A DNA stretch of 54,714 nt from Longimicrobiaceae bacterium (GTDB lineage Bacteria; Gemmatimonadota; Gemmatimonadetes; Longimicrobiales; Longimicrobiaceae): positions 1 to 54,714 of the forward strand of contig DASVBS010000023.1 in assembly GCA_036375715.1 (NCBI GenBank), read 5' to 3'. This document shows, piece by piece, positions 33,268-39,894 of the stretch (the stretch's first letter is position 1; each line of letters begins with the position of its first letter). Position numbers and translations under genes: made by a program. Under the pieces are notes generated by a model. That model was not told the DNA's origin, did not search any database, and worked only from the letters and a program-made list of their open reading frames with translations.

Positions 33268-33962
33268 GAGTACGGAACCGCGCCGCCGCTCTCCTGCTGG
33301 CGGCGGCCGCACTTTCGACGGCCGAACCGTACGCCGCCGAAGCCCAGCACATTCCCTCACCCTATCGGCACATCGAGCCGGCGCAGTCGCTCTCGCTTTA
33401 CAGCGGTTACCTCTCGACCAGCCGGGGCGACGTCGGGATCGGGCTGGCCTCGGGTCCGACGATCGGGCTTCGGTATGCGGGCCGTATCGCCGCTCCGGTC
33501 GCGGGAATCGCGCGCCTGTCGATGACCCCGAGCGAACGGACGATCTTCGGCCGCGAAAACGTCAACGACCCGGCGTCGCCCCTGACTGAGCTGGGGGAGG
33601 TCTCGGCGACGATCGTGGCGGCCGAGGCGGGGCTGCGGCTCCTCCTCACCGGCCCGCGTACCTGGCACGCGCTCGCGCCCTACATCGAGGCCACCGGTGC
33701 ACTGGTCTCCGTCTCGGGATCCCGTACTGAGGAGGAGCGAGAGCTTCCCACGAACCAGGTCGTCGACTTCGGCCCCTCGTTTGCGGTGGGAGTGGGTACG
33801 GGGACCGATTGGTTCCTCACCGATCGCCTCTCCATCAACCTCGGATTGCAGGGACTGCTCTGGCGGCTGTCGATCCCGGAAGGGCTATCGTCCACGGGCC
33901 GCGAAGATTCGGAATGGACTCGCAACTACGGGGTGACGGTCGGGGCGGCGTACCACTTCTGA
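33264..33962 (+). CDS. Outer-membrane beta-barrel protein
   Basis: The 232-residue protein begins with a signal peptide (LLLAAAALSTAEPYAAEAQ) at GTG 33264. The rest alternates polar and hydrophobic residues as in transmembrane strands and ends in AYHF, the terminal aromatic typical of barrel insertion. Unknown role. It is translationally coupled to gpmI. Confidence 0.75.
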   Translation: MRVRNRAAALLLAAAALSTAEPYAAEAQHIPSPYRHIEPAQSLSLYSGYLSTSRGDVGIGLASGPTIGLRYAGRIAAPVAGIARLSMTPSERTIFGRENVNDPASPLTELGEVSATIVAAEAGLRLLLTGPRTWHALAPYIEATGALVSVSGSRTEEERELPTNQVVDFGPSFAVGVGTGTDWFLTDRLSINLGLQGLLWRLSIPEGLSSTGREDSEWTRNYGVTVGAAYHF

Positions 33963-33976
33963 AGGCGGTTGAACCG

Positions 33977-34468
33977 ATGGCCAGGCAGCACGGCGGCGAA
34001 CTCTTCGACTTCGACAACATGAGCGACGACGAGATCCGGACCGTCGTCGTCGAACACCTGCGGGAGTACCCGAACCTCAACGAGGCAGGCATCGAGGTCG
34101 CCGTGCGGGATGGCCATGTGATCCTCAGCGGCCGGGTCGGCACGGACGCGGAGGTCCAGGAGGCCGAGGCGGTCCTCGACGACGTCCTGGGGATCGACAG
34201 CTACACCAACGACCTCGTCGTCGACGAGTCGATGCGCTACGAGCTTCCCGAGGCAGTGGACGATGCAGCCGCGGCGGAAGAGGAGCTGGACGACCAGTTT
34301 GGAGAATCGACCGAACAGCAGTCCGATACCGCGGAGCACCTGACCGAGGATCTAGAGGCGCAAACCTACGGGACGCACGACATGGACGAGGCGATCCGCG
34401 ACGGGGCCACCTACATTCCGCCGGACCGCCCGGTTTCGGACGGGTACGACTCCCGGGAAAACCACTGA
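33977..34468 (+). CDS. BON-domain protein
   Basis: The 163-residue protein holds one BON domain at about residues 15-80 (DEIRTVVVEHLREYPNLNEAGIEVAVRDGHVILSG split in strands, then VGTDAEVQEAEAVLDDVLG), a lipid-linked or phospholipid-binding fold often seen in osmotic stress proteins. The C-terminal half is acidic and disordered. No signal peptide. It lies 14 bases after the barrel gene. Convergent with another BON gene. Confidence 0.85.
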   Translation: MARQHGGELFDFDNMSDDEIRTVVVEHLREYPNLNEAGIEVAVRDGHVILSGRVGTDAEVQEAEAVLDDVLGIDSYTNDLVVDESMRYELPEAVDDAAAAEEELDDQFGESTEQQSDTAEHLTEDLEAQTYGTHDMDEAIRDGATYIPPDRPVSDGYDSRENH

Positions 34469-34481
34469 GGAGAGCGGGCGC

Positions 34482-34523
34482 CTTCCATCTTGCCTCTCGC
34501 TCTGAGCGAGGGCGAGATGGAGG
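34482..34523. terminator. Strong stem-loop between convergent BON genes
   Basis: An inverted repeat (34485-34500 with its partner 34505-34520, extended by flanking pairs) folds into a stem of about 17 pairs with one bulge and a tiny loop. It sits exactly in the 57-base gap between two convergent genes, the place for a bidirectional terminator. A T-tract is lacking on both sides. Confidence 0.6.
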
Positions 34524-34525
34524 TC

Positions 34526-35431
34526 TCATTCGGGATCGGTCTTGTCTCTGTCGGCGGCGCGCGGAGCTTCCGGCGAGGTTTCCGCTACCGTGTCGGTCGC
34601 GTCCCCGGTGACGGACCCCTCTCGCGGCGCGGGGTGGGCAACGGTGAGCTTGCTGATCACTCCGCGCACGCCGGGCGCGTCCCAGGCATCGTCCCAGGCG
34701 TAGCGCGCCTCCATGTAGTCCGCCACCTCACCCCGCAGCGTCACGACCCGATCCTTCACCTCGACCCGGATCTTCCCGGCATCGAGGAAGCCATCGCTGG
34801 CAAGGCTCTGCCGGACCGCTTCGTACACCTCCCCGTCGGTCGGCTCGTCCCATCCCGGATAGGGATCTTCGAAAGCGGGGAAATCGTCGGGATCTCCTTC
34901 GTCGATATCGTCGAAGTAGCCCTCGATGCCCTCGTCGGAGTAGACCTCTGGCCGCTCCCACCTCTCGCTTCGACGCCATCGGCGCCAGGCGCTCTCCGGC
35001 TGATCTGCCCACGCGTTCAGATCGTCAGGGTATCGGTCGAGCGAGGCCCGTCCATACGCCCGCCGCCAGGGAGAATCCTGCCACCGTCCCGGATCGTCGT
35101 ACGCGCGCCTCCACCCTTCACCGTACCGCCCCCGAGACATGGGCTCGCGGATGTCGAGCTCGTCGTAGGCGCCGCGCCGGGAGGTGAAGGAATCCGGATA
35201 CCTGAAGGGGCGAGCACCCTGCTGCTCCCACCGCCCGCGGCCGGGGTATCCGCCGTAGCGTTCGAAGCCCCTCGGACGGCCCCAACGTTGGTACAGCTCC
35301 TCATCGTAGGGTGCCCACCCGCGGCGATACGGGCGGCGGCTCGCCGGACCGCGGCGGTAGAGCCTGTCGTACGGCACTGACGCCGAGGGGTAGTGGTAGC
35401 CCTGATTCCAGCCCCGGTCGTACCGGTGCAT
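34526..35431 (-). CDS. BON-domain protein with Arg/Tyr/Gly-rich disordered N-terminus
   Basis: The 301-residue protein has a BON domain at about residues 200-265 (GEVYEAVRQSLASDGFLD ... VTLRGEVADYMEARYA). The first 140 residues are rich in Arg, Tyr, Gly and Trp (RRGPASRRPYRRGWAPYDEE), typical of disordered, self-associating or nucleic-acid-binding tails. An acidic stretch (DDIDEGDPDDFPAFEDPYPG) links them. No signal peptide. Its function is unknown. Confidence 0.75.
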   Translation of the reverse strand: MHRYDRGWNQGYHYPSASVPYDRLYRRGPASRRPYRRGWAPYDEELYQRWGRPRGFERYGGYPGRGRWEQQGARPFRYPDSFTSRRGAYDELDIREPMSRGRYGEGWRRAYDDPGRWQDSPWRRAYGRASLDRYPDDLNAWADQPESAWRRWRRSERWERPEVYSDEGIEGYFDDIDEGDPDDFPAFEDPYPGWDEPTDGEVYEAVRQSLASDGFLDAGKIRVEVKDRVVTLRGEVADYMEARYAWDDAWDAPGVRGVISKLTVAHPAPREGSVTGDATDTVAETSPEAPRAADRDKTDPE

Positions 35432-35453
35432 CTGCTCCTCCTGTGGCCGTTAT

Positions 35454-35481
35454 CGCTCGCCGAGAACCACTATGGCGAGCG
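35454..35481. promoter_or_regulatory. Inverted repeat in divergent promoter region
   Basis: CGCTCGCC (35454-35461) and GGCGAGCG (35474-35481) are perfect 8-base arms around a 12-base spacer. They lie between the divergent BON gene and mobA, where an operator would be expected. No known regulator site can be named. Confidence 0.4.
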
Positions 35482-35585
35482 GTTCCAAGGGAGCAAGAGC
35501 TGTTCCGAGCGTGCTTGCTGCGCTCCTGCGCGCCCGGTAGCTTCTGCCGACGCGAACGTGCCGCCTTCACGCCAGGGGACCTCCC

Positions 35586-36254
35586 ATGCGCCAGGATCTC
35601 AGCGACGGTCCCAGACCGGGCTCTCTTCGGCTGGGTGCCATCCTGGCGGGAGGCCAGAGCCGGCGCTTCGGTTCGCCGAAGGCGCTAGCGATGATCGGCG
35701 GGGTGACGCTGGTGGAGCGTGTTGCCAGACCTCTCATGCAGGCAGGAGCTCGACCGGTGTTGATCACCGGTCCCCATCTTCCCGATCTCAGCCACCTGCT
35801 GCCGTGCCGGAGTGATCTGCGACCCGGGCTCGGGCCCCTGTCGGGATTGCACACGGCGCTCGTCTGGGCGCGCGAGCTGGGGCTGAGCGGGACACTGTGC
35901 GTTGCCTGCGACATGCCCTTCCTTTCCGCCGGTCTCCTGCGCCGGATCGCCGAACTGGGAGAGGCGTCGCACGACACGGTGATCGTTCCCGAGAGCGGCG
36001 GGCCCCGCGGGATCGAGCCACTCTGCGCCTGGTATCCGGCCTCCGCCGCTCGGGTCGTGCTGAGGCAACTCGAATCGGAGGTCCGTACGATGGCCGCCCT
36101 GCTGGCGCAGATCCGCTTTCAGGTGCTACCCCTGGCAGAAGTGGCCGCTTTCGGCGATCCCGCGAGGCTATTTTACAACGTCAACACCGTCGAGGACCGC
36201 GACCGGTTCGGTCCGGCTATGCTGGATGCGGAGGAGGGGAATGGACGAGGTTGA
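35586..36254 (+). CDS. mobA: Molybdenum cofactor guanylyltransferase
   Basis: MobA attaches GMP to molybdopterin, forming the bis-MGD precursor. The 222-residue protein has the nucleotide-binding start GAILAGGQSRRFGSPKAL, the central GPLSGLHTAL and CVACDMPFLS (Asp for metal), and FYNVNTVEDRDRF at the end. ATG 35586 has AGGGGA upstream. It overlaps mobB by 14 bases. Confidence 0.94.
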   Translation: MRQDLSDGPRPGSLRLGAILAGGQSRRFGSPKALAMIGGVTLVERVARPLMQAGARPVLITGPHLPDLSHLLPCRSDLRPGLGPLSGLHTALVWARELGLSGTLCVACDMPFLSAGLLRRIAELGEASHDTVIVPESGGPRGIEPLCAWYPASAARVVLRQLESEVRTMAALLAQIRFQVLPLAEVAAFGDPARLFYNVNTVEDRDRFGPAMLDAEEGNGRG

Positions 36255-36813
36255 TCGCCCGCCGATCATCTGCTTCGTGGGGAAGAAAAACAGCGGGAAG
36301 ACCACGTTACTGGTTGCGGTCGCGGCGGAGCTGAAGCGGCGCGGACTGCGCATCGCTACAGCCAAGCACGGTCACCACGAGCTCGAGATCGACCAGCCGG
36401 GGCGCGATAGCTGGAGGCACTTCCATGAAGGCGGCGCGGAAGCGGTGCTGATCCTGTCGTCGAGAAAGCTCGCTCTGGTCATGGATACGCTCGGCGAGGA
36501 GCCGGACGTGCTGGAGGCCATCGATCGGCATTTCGGGGGGCGGGCCTACGACGCGGTGCTGGTGGAGGGCTACAAGCACGGCAACCTGCCGAAGATCGAG
36601 ATCTACCGCTCCCGGGTGCACTCGCGGCCGGTGCACGATCCCATGAACCCGGATGCTGCGGCCACCTTCCTGGCGCTCGTCACCGATGATCCCAGTGTGG
36701 CCGCGAGCTGTCCGGTGATCCCGCTCGACGGGAGCGGACCCGATGGCGGGCACGTGCAGGCGGTGGCCGACCTGGTCGAGCAACGGATCAGGAGGAATCG
36801 GGTGAATGGCTGA
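36241..36813 (+). CDS. mobB: Molybdopterin-guanine dinucleotide biosynthesis adapter MobB
   Basis: MobB is a GTP-binding protein that assists MobA. The 190-residue protein has a Walker A loop in CFVGKKNSGKTTLL, then IATAKHGHHELEIDQPGRDSW, the conserved MobB segment, and VLVEGYKHGNLPKIEIYR. ATG 36241 is preferred over 36226 because GGAGGAGGGG lies just before it. It overlaps mobA and moeA. Confidence 0.93.
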   Translation: MDEVDRPPIICFVGKKNSGKTTLLVAVAAELKRRGLRIATAKHGHHELEIDQPGRDSWRHFHEGGAEAVLILSSRKLALVMDTLGEEPDVLEAIDRHFGGRAYDAVLVEGYKHGNLPKIEIYRSRVHSRPVHDPMNPDAAATFLALVTDDPSVAASCPVIPLDGSGPDGGHVQAVADLVEQRIRRNRVNG

Positions 36814-38095
36814 GCGGCGCGCAGACTGGCTGTCCGTGACGGAGGCTCGCGAGCGGGTGCTCGCGGGGGTTGCCCCGCTGCCGCCGGAGCGGCGCCCGCT
36901 CGAGGACAGCCTCGGGTACGCGCTCGCGGAGACGATCACCTCGCCGATCGACCTTCCTCCCTGGCACAATAGCGCCATGGACGGCTACGCCGTGCGCGCC
37001 GACGACGTGCGCGGGGCGAGCGAGCAGAAGCCCGTCGTGCTGCGCCTGATCGATGACGTCCCGGCCGGCGGCTTCGCCAGACACTCCGTTTCTCCCGGAA
37101 CCGCCATCCGGGTCATGACCGGGGCGCCGGTACCGGACGGCGCTGACACGGTCGTTCGCGTGGAGCACACCGACGGGGCGGCGCTGGCAGGAGACGAAGC
37201 GCGGGTGCGCATCTTCCGTGACGACGACGCGGGACGCAACGTGCGCCTGCGCGGCGAGGATCTTCGCCATGGCGCTACGGTGCTGGAAGCCGGCACGCGC
37301 CTCAATGCGGCCGCGCTGGGAGCCGCAGCGTCAGTGGGAAAGTCGCACCTCTTCGTGCACCGCCGGCCGGTGGTGGCGATCGCCTCCTCGGGCGACGAGC
37401 TGGTCGAGGTGGACCGCTTCGACGAAGTGCTGGCCGGGCGGAAGATCGTCGCTTCGAACGGGTATTCCCTGGCTGCCCAGCTTCGCGAATCGGGCATGGG
37501 AGTGCGCCACCTGGGAATCGGCCGCGACGACCCGCAGGCGCTACGAGAGCTCCTCCTCGGGGCGAGGGGCTGCGACGCCCTCATCACCACCGCGGGCATC
37601 AGCGTTGGGGCGCACGATCACACCCGCGCCGTGCTCGAGAGCCTCGGCGTGCGCGTTGAATTCTGGCGGGTGAAGATCAAGCCAGGCTCCCCCGTGGCTT
37701 TCGGCTGGGTAGACGGGCTGGGAGGAATCCCCTGGTTCGGCCTGCCGGGCAACCCGGTTTCCGCCATGGTGACCTTCGAGCTTTTCGTCCGGCCGGCGCT
37801 CCTGCGCATGGCCGGCCACGAGGCGCTCTTCCTTCCTACGAAAGTCGTCCGGGTCACCGAACCGTACCGCAAATCGCCCGGACTGACCCACTTCGTGAGG
37901 GTGCGACTCGGTCGCGTCGAGGACGGTTGCGTGGCGAGCCTCACCGGAAATCAGGGCTCCGGCATCCTCTCCTCCATGGCCGCCGCGCACGCATTGTTGG
38001 TGGTGCCGGAGGAGTCGGATGGGATAGCCGCCGGCAATCATCTGCGGGCGATCGTGCTGGGGGGAGCGCCCCTGCGGCGATCCCCGGGCTACTAG
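36806..38095 (+). CDS. moeA: Molybdopterin molybdenumtransferase MoeA
   Basis: MoeA inserts molybdate into molybdopterin-AMP. The 429-residue protein has PPWHNSAMDGYAVRADD at the start, RVMTGAPVPDGADTVVRVE, and the catalytic domain segments ITTAGISVGAHDHT and FGLPGNPVSAMVTFELFVRP. ATG 36806 follows AGGAGG. It ends with TAG sharing CTAG with the convergent dodecin stop. Confidence 0.96.
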   Translation: MAERRADWLSVTEARERVLAGVAPLPPERRPLEDSLGYALAETITSPIDLPPWHNSAMDGYAVRADDVRGASEQKPVVLRLIDDVPAGGFARHSVSPGTAIRVMTGAPVPDGADTVVRVEHTDGAALAGDEARVRIFRDDDAGRNVRLRGEDLRHGATVLEAGTRLNAAALGAAASVGKSHLFVHRRPVVAIASSGDELVEVDRFDEVLAGRKIVASNGYSLAAQLRESGMGVRHLGIGRDDPQALRELLLGARGCDALITTAGISVGAHDHTRAVLESLGVRVEFWRVKIKPGSPVAFGWVDGLGGIPWFGLPGNPVSAMVTFELFVRPALLRMAGHEALFLPTKVVRVTEPYRKSPGLTHFVRVRLGRVEDGCVASLTGNQGSGILSSMAAAHALLVVPEESDGIAAGNHLRAIVLGGAPLRRSPGY

Positions 38096-38298
38096 TCCTC
38101 CAGCTCGAACCAGAGGCGCACCGTCACCTGGAATTCCTGCACGTCGCCGCCCTTGATGTACGCCCGCTGGTCCATCACCTCCAGCCAGCGCAGGCCGCGC
38201 ATCGTCGCGCTCGCCCGCTTCACCGCGAGTCGAACCGCCTCGTCGAAGCTGTCGGGGGAGACACCAACCAGCTCGATCGACTTGAACACCTGCGCCAT
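38092..38298 (-). CDS. Dodecin
   Basis: Dodecin is a small flavin-binding protein that forms a twelve-subunit shell. The 68-residue protein starts MAQVFKSIELVGVSPDSFDEAV and has the strand LRWLEVMDQRAYIKGGDVQEF with the Trp and Gln-type flavin contacts of the family, then VTVRLWFELED. It ends opposite moeA with stop codons overlapping in CTAG. Confidence 0.93.
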   Translation of the reverse strand: MAQVFKSIELVGVSPDSFDEAVRLAVKRASATMRGLRWLEVMDQRAYIKGGDVQEFQVTVRLWFELED

Positions 38299-38369
38299 GG
38301 CTACCTCCCGTTCGCGGTACGTTGCCCCCGGCGAGGACAGGGCCCGCAAGCCACATTCCAGCGACGGGC

Positions 38370-39203
38370 TCAGCTCGCCTTTCGCCGGGCCAGGATCTCC
38401 TCGGTCTGCACCACCGCGTCACCACGCTCTCGGGCTGACCAGCAGCCCATCGCCGCCTCGTGGACTCGTCCGTTGGTCGCCAGAGAAGTCGTCCACGCCC
38501 CCACCGCTTCCCCACCGAGGCTGGTGAACCTGCCGCCGGCCTCGTGGAGGATGGGAATCAGCGGCAGATAGTCCCACGGCGCTCCGGTAGCGGGGTCTAC
38601 CATGATCTCTGCCCGTCCCGTCGCCACCAGCATGTAGCCGTAGCAGTCCCCCCAGGTCCGGGCGAAGCGAGCCTGGCCCACCAGCCGCGTCCACCCCTCC
38701 CTTCCCTCGGGCGTGGCCCAATCGCGCCAGTACTCCAACCCGGAGCTCACGACCCGCGCCTGGGACAGGTCATCCACCTCCGAGACGCGCACCCGGGTAC
38801 CGTTCCACCACGCGCCGGCCCCTTCCGCGGCAACGACCGTGTCGCCGAGCGCCGGCAGGTGGCAGCAACCCAGGACCGGTCGCCCATCGACCTCGAGGGC
38901 AATCAACACCCCGTAGAGGGGCACCCCCGAGGAGAACGAGCGGGTGCCGTCGATCGGATCCACCACCCAGCGGCGGCCACTGCGCGATACGGCCGAGCCG
39001 CCCTCTTCCCCCAGCACCCCATCCTCGGGAAACTGCTCCGCCAGCCGTTCCAGGATGAAGGCCTCGGACTCGCGGTCGGCGGCGGTGACCTCACTGCCGT
39101 CGCTCTTTCGCTCGGTAGCCACGCGGCCGAAATGGCGCAGCGTGATCTCGCCCGCCTCCTGCGCCGTTCGCACCGCGAAATCGATCAGGTTGTCGAGATC
39201 CAT
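38370..39203 (-). CDS. hisN: Inositol monophosphatase family, probable histidinol-phosphatase
   Basis: The 277-residue protein has the IMPase metal sites: LGEEGG, VVDPIDGTRSF, and PWDYLPLIPILHEAGGRF at the end. The N-terminal LIDFAVRTAQEAGEITLRHFG and the segment VPLYGVLIALEVDGRPVLG resemble HisN-type histidinol-phosphate phosphatases, which complete histidine biosynthesis. Other IMPase substrates remain possible. It lies 19 bases downstream of the glycosylase. Confidence 0.82.
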   Translation of the reverse strand: MDLDNLIDFAVRTAQEAGEITLRHFGRVATERKSDGSEVTAADRESEAFILERLAEQFPEDGVLGEEGGSAVSRSGRRWVVDPIDGTRSFSSGVPLYGVLIALEVDGRPVLGCCHLPALGDTVVAAEGAGAWWNGTRVRVSEVDDLSQARVVSSGLEYWRDWATPEGREGWTRLVGQARFARTWGDCYGYMLVATGRAEIMVDPATGAPWDYLPLIPILHEAGGRFTSLGGEAVGAWTTSLATNGRVHEAAMGCWSARERGDAVVQTEEILARRKAS

Positions 39204-39222
39204 CGGGTTCGTGTGTTTGAGG

Positions 39223-39894
39223 TCAACGCCGACTCGGGGTGCGATGTGCGGAAACAGAGGGAGAATCCAGCACCCAGAAGCGCAGCGGATGCTCCACCGC
39301 GCGGGTGATGCCGATCCTCGGTCCGCGGCCAACCCGATCGTCGGGGAGCGACGCCCCGAAAGTGATCCGTAGCGGCGGCTCGAGCAGGTCGTGCCCGTTC
39401 AACCGCCCGTCGATCCCCATCGCGCGGCAGAGGTTTCCCGGCCCGCGAAGGAGTTCCACGTCCCGACGCCCAGGGCGGTGTCCGCGCATGGTCGCGAGCC
39501 CCTCGCGAGGCGCCGCAGCACGGATCAGAACCGCGGCCGGGTACTCCTCCGCGTCGGTCACCGCGTTCAGGCACCAGTGCATGCCGTAGATCAGGTAAAC
39601 GTATGCCAGACCCGGCCGGCCGAACATCATCTCGTTGCGGGCAGTGCGGCCGAAGCGCTCCGCGGCGTGGCTCGCCTCGTCGTGCGGACCCACGTACGCC
39701 TCGGTTTCCACGATCTCCGCCACACACCGATCGTGGTCGAGCTGGCGCACGAGGTATCGGCCTAGCAGGTCGCGCGCGACGATCTCCGCCGGGCGCGCAT
39801 AGAACTCGAGCGGTAGCGTCGCGTACGGATCGCCGGCAAAGCGACGGCGCCGCATCCCGTCGGGTGCGGCGCCGTGTTCGTTCCGGTGAGCCAT
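39223..39894 (-). CDS. aag: DNA-3-methyladenine glycosylase, Aag/MPG family
   Basis: The enzyme removes alkylated purines by base excision. The 223-residue protein has LARDLLGRYLVR-type start (EIVARDLLGRYLVRQL), the catalytic VAEIVETEAYVGPHDEASHA, MFGRPGLAYVYLIYGMHWCLN with the Tyr that intercalates, and LLRGPGNLCRAMGI. Its ATG shares an A with the stop of the NYN gene, so both are probably expressed together. Confidence 0.94.
   Translation of the reverse strand: MAHRNEHGAAPDGMRRRRFAGDPYATLPLEFYARPAEIVARDLLGRYLVRQLDHDRCVAEIVETEAYVGPHDEASHAAERFGRTARNEMMFGRPGLAYVYLIYGMHWCLNAVTDAEEYPAAVLIRAAAPREGLATMRGHRPGRRDVELLRGPGNLCRAMGIDGRLNGHDLLEPPLRITFGASLPDDRVGRGPRIGITRAVEHPLRFWVLDSPSVSAHRTPSRR

Noticed and set aside
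35432-35585. Molybdenum cofactor riboswitch before mobA
   Set aside because: Only a simple 8-base inverted repeat was found; the conserved multi-stem structure was not seen.
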